A stretch of DNA of 8,835 nucleotides from NCBI RefSeq assembly GCF_002027555.1, contig NZ_MXAP01000160.1, positions 1 through 8,835 of the forward strand. The letters run 5' to 3'. Below are positions 1-6,819 of the stretch, piece by piece. Source of the DNA: Moraxella equi (GTDB lineage: Bacteria > Pseudomonadota > Gammaproteobacteria > Pseudomonadales > Moraxellaceae). How positions within the stretch are numbered: the stretch's first letter is position 1; each line of letters begins with the position of its first letter. The position numbers and the translations under genes are program-made. The notes beneath the pieces are model-generated. The model saw only the letters and a list, made by a program, of their open reading frames with translations. It was not told the DNA's origin and did no database searches.

Positions 1-40
1 TAATATTAGGTTGTGTTTTTATATCAGTATAGGTCGTTTT

Positions 41-802
41 ATGATTATTGATCACATCACCCACCATATAGAGACACTCATTAGCCAGCTTAAAAAAGAC
101 CCCATGAACCTAAATGCCAGACTGGCACTCATTCAATGTTATTGCCTAGAAGCGGATTGGCAAAAAGCCTTGAGCACCACCGATAATTTTCTAAAAATTC
201 ATAACGACCCACACGTCAAATCCCTACTTAAACAAAATATTCTTTGCGAGATACAGCGAGACGCAGTGTTTAAAAACACCAAAGCACCACTTGCTTACCC
301 CGATACAGCTTTTCATGGCAATCAGAACCTGTTATTACAAGCCTTCTATGACAGTAACGATAATATGGTTGATATTTTCAGCCAGCTCATTGATGAGTGC
401 GACTTTTGGGCAACCATCACCACATATGACGAACAGAACTATCAAGATTCATGGATTGACAGTGATTTTAGATTGTCTAGTGTCTTTGAGATATTTGTGG
501 ATGCTCATTACTACTGGCTACCCACCAATAACATCCAATCCATTCATTTTTGGCGACACGAAGTACTAACAGATATTTTGTGGCGACGTGCCAAAATAAC
601 CCTGCAAAACCAACAGGAAATCTCAGCCTTTATACCTGCCAGATATCCTATTTTAACCGAGGTATCAGAAGACATCAAACAAAACAAACGCACCCAATGG
701 GAACAAATGTCTAAATTATCATGGGCAAACGGTCAAAAGACATTGACATCAGGCGATGTGGATATCCCCCTGCTTGATATTGATGTCATCACAAGAGGGT
801 AA
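41..802 (+). CDS. tagJ: T6SS accessory protein TagJ (ImpE family)
   Basis: A 253-residue protein resembling the ImpE/TagJ family. The N-terminal part (about residues 1-65) is a helical, TPR-like region with a pattern such as LKKDPMNLNARLALIQCY, typical of ImpE. The C-terminal part contains SVFEIFVDAHYYWLP followed by an ImpE-like stretch with WRRAKITL and IPARYP. In other bacteria TagJ binds the sheath subunit TssB and is linked to sheath recycling by ClpV; it acts in the cytoplasm. I chose the ATG at 41 because AGG sits 7 bases upstream. The open frame extends to a TTG at 11 and has no stop before the window edge, so a longer form is not excluded. It is followed 3 bases later by tssE, and all downstream genes to 6116 run the same way, so it is probably co-transcribed. 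The family call is fairly secure; the exact role here is inferred. Confidence 0.8.
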   Translation: MIIDHITHHIETLISQLKKDPMNLNARLALIQCYCLEADWQKALSTTDNFLKIHNDPHVKSLLKQNILCEIQRDAVFKNTKAPLAYPDTAFHGNQNLLLQAFYDSNDNMVDIFSQLIDECDFWATITTYDEQNYQDSWIDSDFRLSSVFEIFVDAHYYWLPTNNIQSIHFWRHEVLTDILWRRAKITLQNQQEISAFIPARYPILTEVSEDIKQNKRTQWEQMSKLSWANGQKTLTSGDVDIPLLDIDVITRG

Positions 803-805
803 CTC

Positions 806-1261
806 ATGGCAAACAATACCGCAAGTATCTATGACAGGCTCATGCAGCACACCTCTGGTGCTAGCATCTCTCACAGTCAGTTAAGAGAGTTTGTGATTCG
901 GGATTTGCTCTCTTTATTGAATACCGCAAGTTACTACACAGACAACCACGCTTATTTTAGCCAAAACGAAACCTATCACTGTGTCATGAATTATGGCATA
1001 CACCCCTTATCAGGTAAAAGAGCCTCAGAGATTAACTGGCTTGATGTAGAGAGCAACATCACCGCATCCATCAGAGCCTTTGAAAGTCGGATACTGCCAG
1101 AGAGCTTGGAGGTAAAATGCCTAACAAAGCACGCCGATGACATCCTACACAATCAAGTAAGCATACAAATCACAGGGCTAATACGCTCAAGCCCACATCC
1201 CGAGCGATTTGTATTAACCACCAAACTAGACTTAGAAACAGGCAGTTTTAACCCAACATAA
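806..1261 (+). CDS. tssE: T6SS baseplate subunit TssE (gp25-like)
   Basis: A 151-residue protein of the usual TssE length, related to phage T4 gp25. Visible signatures are the N-terminal IYDRL segment, the helical IRDLLSLLNT, the core VMNYGIHPLSG matching the family's V-NYG-P-lsG motif, an acidic/Arg stretch FESRILPESLEV (equivalent to the family's FEPRL region), and a final strand-rich TKLDLETGSF. TssE joins the baseplate to the first ring of the contractile sheath in the cytoplasm. The ATG at 806 has a GAGGG ribosome-binding site 6 bases upstream and lies 3 bases after tagJ, with tssF 16 bases downstream, consistent with one operon. No truncation or missing motif is visible. Confidence 0.92.
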   Translation: MANNTASIYDRLMQHTSGASISHSQLREFVIRDLLSLLNTASYYTDNHAYFSQNETYHCVMNYGIHPLSGKRASEINWLDVESNITASIRAFESRILPESLEVKCLTKHADDILHNQVSIQITGLIRSSPHPERFVLTTKLDLETGSFNPT

Positions 1262-1277
1262 TATCTAGGAGCATGTC

Positions 1278-3107
1278 ATGAACCGCAACTTTTTGGAAAA
1301 ATACCATCAAGAACTAAAAAATTTTCGTGAAGCCAGTAAAGAATTTGCCAAAGAGCATCCTGCTGTGGCTGGACATCTTGGATTATTAGCACCAGAGATA
1401 GAAGACCCTTATGTTGAAAGATTGATTGAAGCAGTGAGCTTCTTAACTGCTCGCATCAATCTAAAAATCGATGAGCAATACCCCAAATTTCTAGAACACA
1501 TCTTTCAAGTCATCCAACCAAGTTTTAATAAGGTCATACCCAGCTGTGCCATCGTCTCTTGTTACACCAATGAGAACTCCCCCTTTATCATTCCTGCTCA
1601 GAGCTCCGTATTCACGCATGCCAAAAAAAAGAATACAGCTACCTGCAATTTTTCTACCTGTCATCCGCTACAAATCACTCCTTTTCATATCCAAAAAGTC
1701 AATTACATCAAGACCTTTAAAAACAATTACCTCTCCCAAGAACGCCAAAAAGCCAAATTAGACATCATTTTTAGCTTTCCAAAAACACTATCCATTAAGG
1801 ATATTGACTTTTCTTGTATTCATTTTTACATCAAAAATACCGACCATTATACCGCCACAGAGCTATTATATCACCTATCAACCAAAGCCACTTCTCTTAG
1901 TGTCAGTCAAAAAGACCATAAAAACATCTACTCCCCCAAAATTAAGCTTACTGGCATGGATTTTAATCTTGACATATCCAATGATAGAAAAATCAGCCAT
2001 TTAAAAGATGTGGTGGAATATAGCATACTGCCTGAAAAGACCTTGTTCTTTACCATAAACGATTTACAGGCTATCATAACAGATTGCCTAAAACGACATA
2101 AAAAAACCTCCTCTGACGACATGGTGGAATTTACTTTATCGTTTGGTTTAAGTGACTTTTCTGATAATATTGAAAAATATCTCACCCATGATTGTCTAGA
2201 CCTAAACAGCATGATTATTAGCAATCATTTTATCAAAAAAACACGTTTTGTCATCAACCAAAATACCAACGAACAACACATCGTCATGGACAAAATCAGA
2301 GCCAAAGATTTTGAAATCATCTCCATCAAATCCATAGAAGGATTTAATTCAGTCAATACCAAAATAAAATCTTTTGAACCCATCTACAAAGTTGATGGTT
2401 ATCACACCTTGGAGAACACCCAAGATGTTGGCTTTTATACTGACACCTATCGCTCAAACCAACTAGCCTCTACGAACAACTCCTACAAGGGTAATGAATG
2501 CTATGTTACCATCACCAATCAATATCAGCACATCACTCAGCACGACCTAAATCAACTATCGGTTGAGGCTTGGTGTAGCAACCGAAGTCTGGTCAGAGAC
2601 ATCAGCTGGACGCTTGATGAAGATTTGCAGCTCGATGACCGATTCAAGAGCACCAAAATCGTCAGGCAGTGTCGTTTCACCGAACCTCTGGACTCACCCT
2701 CTCACACTGTCGCCCAGTGGCGACTGATGAATCTAATCGCCTCTAATTTCATCATTGATGATTTGAATAATGTAGAATCACTAACCAACCATATCAAAGA
2801 CAGTCTGCTGACCATTCATGAAATGTCAAAAAATCAATCTTTTAAAGCACAGATTGATGCAATCATTAGCATTACAGCCTGCAAAACTCACGAAAGCCAC
2901 AAACGCAATCGCAAGCTCATCCCCTTAAATGGCTTACATTTTGAAATCATCATAGATGAGGCAGTCATGAGTCATGCCCATCCTTATATTTGGGGCTGTG
3001 TTTTGCTCAGTCATCTAAAAGGGTATTCACCCATCAATCATTTTACCAAACTAACATTACGCAATAAAAAAAGTGAAATTATTGCCACATTGAGTTCTTT
3101 GGAGTAG
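1278..3107 (+). CDS. tssF: T6SS baseplate subunit TssF (VasA/ImpG)
   Basis: A 609-residue protein, near the usual TssF length. The N-terminus is diagnostic: YHQELKNFREASKEFAKEHP, then HLGLLAPEIEDPYVERLIEA and FLTARINLKIDEQYPKFLEH match the conserved family opening (EFA--HP, EDP-VERL, FLTARI--KLDD). TssF, with TssG, TssE and TssK, builds the baseplate wedge under the T6SS sheath. The ATG at 1278 has AGGAG 6 bases upstream; a nearer ATG at 1273 is out of frame. The middle of the protein (about residues 100-400) is Lys- and Asn-rich and more divergent than the ends. A run of eight A's around 1623-1630 lies in frame. tssG starts 2 bases after the stop, so translation of the two is probably coupled. 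Confidence 0.95.
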   Translation: MNRNFLEKYHQELKNFREASKEFAKEHPAVAGHLGLLAPEIEDPYVERLIEAVSFLTARINLKIDEQYPKFLEHIFQVIQPSFNKVIPSCAIVSCYTNENSPFIIPAQSSVFTHAKKKNTATCNFSTCHPLQITPFHIQKVNYIKTFKNNYLSQERQKAKLDIIFSFPKTLSIKDIDFSCIHFYIKNTDHYTATELLYHLSTKATSLSVSQKDHKNIYSPKIKLTGMDFNLDISNDRKISHLKDVVEYSILPEKTLFFTINDLQAIITDCLKRHKKTSSDDMVEFTLSFGLSDFSDNIEKYLTHDCLDLNSMIISNHFIKKTRFVINQNTNEQHIVMDKIRAKDFEIISIKSIEGFNSVNTKIKSFEPIYKVDGYHTLENTQDVGFYTDTYRSNQLASTNNSYKGNECYVTITNQYQHITQHDLNQLSVEAWCSNRSLVRDISWTLDEDLQLDDRFKSTKIVRQCRFTEPLDSPSHTVAQWRLMNLIASNFIIDDLNNVESLTNHIKDSLLTIHEMSKNQSFKAQIDAIISITACKTHESHKRNRKLIPLNGLHFEIIIDEAVMSHAHPYIWGCVLLSHLKGYSPINHFTKLTLRNKKSEIIATLSSLE

Positions 3108-3109
3108 TC

Positions 3110-4084
3110 ATGTCATCTGATATCTCAGTTCAAGCAACCCCTTTAAACACCGATGACATGCAACTGTTTGCTCTACTTAGATATTTACATCTGCATGCCA
3201 ATCTCACCAAAAACATCGGAGACGAAGTGCAACTAACAGAGCACAATGTGCGATTTGGACAGCTTGCCAAACTATCATTTCAGGAGCGACAAGTACACCA
3301 AATCATCTCACAGGGTAAATTTCTCAAAGTCAAGATAAAAGGCTTTGGCATGCTAGGGACAAACGGTGCCCTACCCTTGCACCTATCCGAGGCGATTTAT
3401 GAGAAGAATTTACACGAAAAAGATCATACCTTTAATGATTTTTTAGACATCTTTCATCATCGTCTAATCAGCCTATTTTATAAAGCGTGGCTTAGCTCAG
3501 AACCTGCGGTCATGCTTGACAACAAGAGCAACCCTCTATTTAGTGAGCACATCGCTGGCTTTGTTGGCAACCAGCCTTTGGCTGATGAAGGCATGGAGGG
3601 ACTGTTAAAATACAGCCAGTTTTACTATTCTAGCTTACTACTCAATCAAAATATGCCCACACACAACCTCATCGAGATACTCAGTGGCTACTTTGACACA
3701 CCCATACAGATAGAAGAAAATGTTGGCGAATGGATTCCTGCCGAAGCACACACGACCACCCTTTCCTCTCAACTTTTAGAACCTTTAGGTTCAGGACTTT
3801 TGATTGGTACACATTATTTTGATGCCACTCAAAAATTTCGAGTCATCATCGGGCCTGTGAGCACTGCCAAATATTTGGACTTTTTAAAAGGAGGGCATCT
3901 ATTTGATAAACTCATCAGATGGGTCGTCCGATACACCAAACACAGCTATCAATTTGACATCAAAATCATTGTCGATAAAGACGACATCCACCCCAGTCGC
4001 CTAGACACTTCGCACCCACTAGGGCGTAACAGTTGGCTTGGGCAACCCAAAGAAAACCCCCATGTCATCATAGATATTGATTAG
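3110..4084 (+). CDS. tssG: T6SS baseplate subunit TssG (VasB/ImpH)
   Basis: A 324-residue protein with the TssG signature motifs in order: VRFGQLAKLSF near residue 45 (family RF-q-p-LaFp), FGMLGTNGALPLHLSE near residue 80 (family GL-GpnGpLPlhyte), FNDFLDIFHHRLISLFYKAW near residue 105 (family FLDiFnHRllsLfYrAW), a C-terminal FRVIIGPVS, and LGRNSWLG close to the end (family LG--tWLG). TssG pairs with TssF in the baseplate wedge. The ATG at 3110 has GGAG 5 bases upstream, in the last codons of tssF. It is the last recognisable core T6SS gene here; what follows 8 bases later is not a standard core component, so the operon passes directly into accessory genes. Confidence 0.95.
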   Translation: MSSDISVQATPLNTDDMQLFALLRYLHLHANLTKNIGDEVQLTEHNVRFGQLAKLSFQERQVHQIISQGKFLKVKIKGFGMLGTNGALPLHLSEAIYEKNLHEKDHTFNDFLDIFHHRLISLFYKAWLSSEPAVMLDNKSNPLFSEHIAGFVGNQPLADEGMEGLLKYSQFYYSSLLLNQNMPTHNLIEILSGYFDTPIQIEENVGEWIPAEAHTTTLSSQLLEPLGSGLLIGTHYFDATQKFRVIIGPVSTAKYLDFLKGGHLFDKLIRWVVRYTKHSYQFDIKIIVDKDDIHPSRLDTSHPLGRNSWLGQPKENPHVIIDID

Positions 4085-4092
4085 GGCGTACT

Positions 4093-4734
4093 ATGACTTT
4101 TATCATCGCCATACAAGCCAAAGACAGCATCGTGGTCGTCAGTGACACATCAAGTTTCTACATCACTGATGACGGTCGTATAAAGCCACATCCTCACAAG
4201 CGACTGCCTAAACTGACACTGGACAGTCATCAAAATGTCCGTACCGCCAATGGCATTAGCCAACTGTCAGACATGGTCTTTGATACCATAGCAAGCAACC
4301 AGGAGCTTCATGAGTTAAGACGACAGCTTGCCAAGGTTAGCGATGTTTATTTGGCACATTTTAAAAACTCTCCAGCATTGGTGGAGCAAATTCAGCTAAC
4401 CACAATATACTGCTCATTACTGCTAGACACAGGACCTAGACTATATAGCATACACACCGATAGCATAGAGAGATTCGAGGATAACAGCATAAGCATACTC
4501 AGTGCCAAACACACAGACCCAACAAACATACTCCTAGAATTACAACAGCTCCAAAAAAGCATAAAGCCTGTCAAGGAGTTTGTTGATGAGTTGTCTTGCA
4601 TATCGCATTACCTAAGACTCATTAAACCTATTTTCAAAAAAACCCACACTCTTGGTGACAGCAGTATGGATTTTCATGTATACTTTGGTGCATCTACTGG
4701 CTATTATTTTGAACACATTCCAAACACCTACTAA
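4093..4734 (+). CDS. Putative Ntn-hydrolase (proteasome/HslV-like) protein in T6SS operon
   Basis: A 213-residue protein with no T6SS core family I recognise. Its layout resembles proteasome beta/HslV subunits. The start MTFIIAIQAKDSIVVVSDTS matches the family's T-(T/hydrophobic)-v-a-i--kDgiv-a-D opening, with Thr2 right after the initiator Met, Asp18 and a Lys (Lys36 or Lys40 in HKRLPKLT) at spacings like the catalytic Thr1, Asp17 and Lys33. A glycine turn follows (RTANGISQ, residues 50-57), then two helical stretches, a strand LLLDTGPRLYSI (109-120), and HTLGDSSMDFHVYF (185-198), comparable to the late iGGpidv strand of the fold. Seen: these motifs. Known: such enzymes use an N-terminal Thr nucleophile. 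Inferred: peptidase or amidase activity; a degenerate, non-catalytic fold is equally possible. There is no signal peptide. It starts 8 bases after tssG with a weak AGGG site and ends 24 bases before the next gene, so it is probably in the same transcript. Confidence 0.55.
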   Translation: MTFIIAIQAKDSIVVVSDTSSFYITDDGRIKPHPHKRLPKLTLDSHQNVRTANGISQLSDMVFDTIASNQELHELRRQLAKVSDVYLAHFKNSPALVEQIQLTTIYCSLLLDTGPRLYSIHTDSIERFEDNSISILSAKHTDPTNILLELQQLQKSIKPVKEFVDELSCISHYLRLIKPIFKKTHTLGDSSMDFHVYFGASTGYYFEHIPNTY

Positions 4735-4758
4735 GTTAAATCCCAAAGGAGACCATCT

Positions 4759-5397
4759 ATGGTAGCAGGCTCTAAACTACTCATCAACGAACACGGCATC
4801 TTCATCACCACCCCAAAAACCTTCCAAGTCAAGAGCAATGAGAAGGTGATGATGAGTGGAGAAAAAGTGTCATTTAGACTACCAAACATCTTATTAAAAC
4901 CCGATTTATCAGAACTGGAAAAAGTAAAATTGACACCAAACCAACTAACAGCCAGTTTAGGTATTTTGGGTTGTATTGAAAAACAGGGTGGATTTTCTGA
5001 ATGCGGGGAATTATTTATTGATAACATTAAAATCCAAGAATTTTGGCTGTCACTTGATAATAAAATTTATTACATACCACCAACGAATATTGCAAGCTCA
5101 AAGACAATAACTATAGATGGTATTGATTATCAGATTGAAAATGAGTTAACGATTGTTGGAAGCATGGCTGATACTTCGCATTCGTTATCCCAGCAATTTG
5201 AGAATCTAAATCAATTAAAGAAAGACTATGTCACAAGATTTGGTCAGGATAATGCCAATGTGATACTTATGAATGGGTTAAATAGATATTTGATTGTTTT
5301 GGAGCATATTCATACCTTAAAGTGGGAGCAGTCAGAATTTGCAGAATTTTATCAAAAGATTTCTGAGTCTCAATTAAATTTTAAGGATTCTGTCTGA
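4759..5397 (+). CDS. Hypothetical protein with VgrG-tail (DUF2345-like) N-terminus
   Basis: A 212-residue protein. Residues 2-45 (AGSKLLINEHGIFITTPKTF, then VKSNEKVMMSGEKVSF and LPNI) resemble the strand-rich C-terminal end of VgrG spike proteins, where DUF2345 has the pattern GSklvl-e-GI-i-TpG-f-vkag-h---Ga-vs--lP. The remainder is not recognised: a mixed middle region with two cysteines (Cys72, Cys82), a beta-looking KTITIDGIDYQIENELTIVG, and a helical C-terminus (about 140-205). No VgrG needle domain is present. An in-frame stop at 4732-4734 separates it from the upstream gene, and AAAGGAGA ends 6 bases before the ATG, so this is a real start rather than the tail of an interrupted longer gene. 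It overlaps the next gene by one base. Possible roles are an effector adaptor that docks cargo on the spike, an effector, or an immunity protein; I cannot decide between these. Confidence 0.6.
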   Translation: MVAGSKLLINEHGIFITTPKTFQVKSNEKVMMSGEKVSFRLPNILLKPDLSELEKVKLTPNQLTASLGILGCIEKQGGFSECGELFIDNIKIQEFWLSLDNKIYYIPPTNIASSKTITIDGIDYQIENELTIVGSMADTSHSLSQQFENLNQLKKDYVTRFGQDNANVILMNGLNRYLIVLEHIHTLKWEQSEFAEFYQKISESQLNFKDSV

Positions 5398-6116
5398 TGA
5401 GCAAAATTGACTATGTATTTTTTAAAGAGACGGGTGTACATAAAGTGATTTTAAAAGGAAAAAAGGTTAGAATGACACCCATTGTGCAATATGGCATATA
5501 TTTACCCGACCCTTTTAGTAGCACGGTTCACCGAGCATCTTCAGAAAAAATGGGGGATTTTGATGCGTGCATTAATGGGCAATGGTATGGCTATAACATT
5601 GGTACAAATGCCAATCAAGGACTGTCTATTCTTGCCAATGATGAGGTTTATGGTATGCCTTCATCTGGGCTTTGGAGCATCTCCCAAACCCTTGATTATC
5701 GATGGGTGGCAAAAGAAGGAGACCCAACGACACAGTATTATACGGGGGTAGGAGGATTATGTCCTTTGATTGTCAACAAGCTACTTTATGGAGAAAAAAA
5801 TGTGTATACCAAAAGTGATTTAAAAGATGTTGTATTATATGGAGAGCCTAAACCAGAGCATAAAAAATATCTGTTGCAAAGAAGCTCTAAGAAGTTTCGG
5901 AAATTAAACACTTTACCCAAGAATTCAGGGAAAGTTGGTTTTGGTATCAAACCCAATGGTAGTGTGGTGATATTTTTAGAGGAAAATAAAACCGCAAAAA
6001 TGAGTTATTATAAATTTAGAAACTTATTTGAAGGTGAGGGCTGTATTCATGCCTTTGCTTGTGATGGCAGTGATTCTGTGTTTTTATATTATGAGGTACT
6101 GATTAAATCTGCATAA
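5397..6116 (+). CDS. Putative phosphodiester glycosidase (NAGPA/DUF2233-like), candidate T6SS effector
   Basis: A 239-residue protein that resembles the NAGPA/DUF2233 phosphodiester glycosidase fold. Signatures in order: INGQWYG (59-65; family NGgfF), GLSILANDEVYG (75-86), TGVGGLCPLIVNKLLYGE (116-133; family aiGGgP-Lv-dGk), GKVGFGIKPNGSVVIFL (178-194; family RTaiGi--dG-v-l), then YYKFRNLF and HAFACDGSDSVFLYY (218-232; family al-LDGGgSs-l). The usual Arg before the iGi strand is Lys, and the DGGGS loop reads DGSDS, so activity is uncertain. Known members cleave sugar phosphodiesters, including cell-envelope glycans. There is no signal peptide, which fits T6SS delivery of an effector but equally fits a cytosolic enzyme. 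The ATG overlaps the previous stop by one base (TGATG), implying translational coupling. It is the last gene before the terminator. No separate immunity gene is obvious downstream. Confidence 0.6.
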   Translation: MSKIDYVFFKETGVHKVILKGKKVRMTPIVQYGIYLPDPFSSTVHRASSEKMGDFDACINGQWYGYNIGTNANQGLSILANDEVYGMPSSGLWSISQTLDYRWVAKEGDPTTQYYTGVGGLCPLIVNKLLYGEKNVYTKSDLKDVVLYGEPKPEHKKYLLQRSSKKFRKLNTLPKNSGKVGFGIKPNGSVVIFLEENKTAKMSYYKFRNLFEGEGCIHAFACDGSDSVFLYYEVLIKSA

Positions 6117-6298
6117 GTGAATATGGAAGAGACTGGCGAGCCAAGACCAATAATGGCAAGGGCTAGGGTAGGACAAGCAAGCCAATTATGCAGATAAAAG
6201 CCCAAATCCAAAATGAGAAAAAACAATCAAAAATGATAGAAAAATGATAAAAATATGTGCATATTTGATAGGCGTTTAAACGGTGTTTAAACAATTTT
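6117..6298. other. Non-coding spacer after the T6SS operon, with palindromes
   Basis: No gene-sized frame is supported. A 24-codon frame at 6123-6197 has no ribosome-binding site and no recognisable product. The second half is very A-rich. It contains a perfect palindromic arm pair AAATATG/CATATTT around TG at 6251-6266, and two copies of the 8-bp palindrome GTTTAAAC at 6274-6281 and 6285-6292, 11 bases apart. These lie between the last operon gene and the terminator. They could be protein-binding sites or part of the 3' untranslated RNA; I cannot assign a function. Confidence 0.5.
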
Positions 6299-6327
6299 AA
6301 AAGCGACCTTAATGGGTCGCTTTTTTT
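6299..6327 (+). terminator. Rho-independent terminator, bidirectional
   Basis: The stem GCGACC (6303-6308) pairs with GGTCGC (6315-6320) around a 6-base loop, extended by AAAA on the left and a run of seven T's (6321-6327) on the right. It ends the rightward T6SS-cargo transcript. Because A's flank the left arm, it would also work for leftward transcription coming from the S24 repressor fragment. Confidence 0.85.
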
Positions 6328-6342
6328 GTGGGTGTGGCAGGG

Positions 6343-6582
6343 CTAGTGGGGTAAGTCGTAGCTGATGTGGACGACTTGCCCATAGACTTCAATGTCGGAG
6401 CTGTCTAGGTCGGCTTTTGATAGGTCTATGGGGTCGTAAATGGTGTTGTCGCTGATGAGCCGTAGCCCTGTCGGTAGCCATTGGGTGCGTTTAACATATA
6501 ACTGTTCGCCAATGCGTATCACATAAATCCTGCCGTCTTTGGCTGTGTTTTTGGATTTGTCAATTAAGACAGTGGCATTTTC
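6343..6582 (-). pseudogene. C-terminal fragment of S24/LexA-like phage repressor
   Basis: Reading leftward, the frame gives 79 residues beginning ENATVLIDKS and ending VVHISYDLPH at a TAG stop (6343-6345). The order matches the C-terminal half of S24 peptidase-type phage repressors: VLID, then KDGRIYVIRIGEQLYVKR, GLRLISDN, IEVYGQVVH. The Lys of the YVKR segment corresponds to the catalytic Lys of LexA-type self-cleavage. The HTH domain and the Ser nucleophile (usually in SMEPT, just upstream) are absent. Directly upstream is a stop codon (6583-6585) and then the 62-bp inverted-repeat element, so the gene is broken. It lies leftward, as repressors do at a prophage left end, and may be a relic of an older prophage. 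I see no start codon or ribosome-binding site, so it is almost certainly not functional. Confidence 0.8.
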
Positions 6583-6588
6583 TTAGGA

Positions 6589-6650
6589 TTGTAGGGGACA
6601 TACTGTTGGGTTTCACTATCGTTCAACCCAACCTACGGGCTAACCTACAA
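6589..6650. repeat. 62-bp inverted-repeat element with internal hairpin
   Basis: The element is bounded by TTGTAGG (6589-6595) and CCTACAA (6644-6650), perfect 7-bp terminal inverted repeats. Inside, GTTGGGTT (6605-6612) pairs with AACCCAAC (6625-6632) around a 12-base loop. On the minus strand it reads as the TAGGTTGGGTTGAACGATAG type of dispersed intergenic repeat that I recall from Moraxella and Neisseria-like genomes. It abuts the truncated S24 repressor, so it may have inserted into that gene or marks a rearrangement point. No coding capacity. Confidence 0.65.
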
Positions 6651-6652
6651 AC

Positions 6653-6819
6653 TTGTCCAAGTTAGGTTTGTTAAACTTAGACAAAATCTAAATCTTAAAA
6701 ACTTTGTCCGAGTTTAAAAATTGTAATAAAAATCAATTACTTATAAATAAAACTCAGAAAAAATCCCACAACAAACTTGGACAAGGATTGTCTAAGTTTG
6801 TTTCTGGTTTGTCTAAGTT
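6653..6819. repeat. Six copies of the 11-bp motif AACTTRGACAA (candidate transposase-binding sites, prophage left end)
   Basis: Copies occur at 6653-6663 (-), 6674-6684 (+), 6704-6714 (-, one change: AACTCGGACAA), 6774-6784 (+), 6788-6798 (-) and 6809-6819 (-), where + means AACTTRGACAA on the given strand. Start-to-start steps are 21, 30, 70, 14 and 21 bases. Two pairs face each other and can fold; the 6773-6799 pair forms a 12-bp stem with one G-T pair and a 3-base loop. The last copy overlaps the stop codon of the repressor gene. In phage Mu the left end, just beyond the repressor gene, carries several MuA-binding sites in mixed orientation, so this cluster is a good candidate for attL. 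That role is inferred from position. Confidence 0.6.
6773..6799 (-). terminator. Hairpin downstream of repressor gene, weak terminator candidate
   Basis: Two facing copies of the 11-bp motif give a 12-bp stem with a TCC loop in leftward RNA, 19 bases past the repressor stop codon. A run of six U's (from 6763-6758) follows about nine bases after the stem rather than immediately, so termination would be weak. The hairpin may simply be a by-product of the motif cluster. Confidence 0.35.

Noticed and set aside
11..40. TTG at position 11 as the start of tagJ
   Set aside because: The ATG at 41 has a better placed AGG and fits the ImpE family N-terminus; the TTG adds ten residues with no family match.
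1623..1630. Run of eight A's inside tssF as a phase-variation tract
   Set aside because: The frame is intact, and runs of this length are common in AT-rich genomes; nothing else supports switching.
6123..6197. Short open frame of 24 codons beginning MEETGEPRP
   Set aside because: It has no ribosome-binding site, is too short, and shows no clear family similarity; it may be a relic of cargo-gene sequence.
6589..6819. CRISPR array
   Set aside because: The 11-bp repeats are too short, irregularly spaced and in both orientations, and no cas gene is present.
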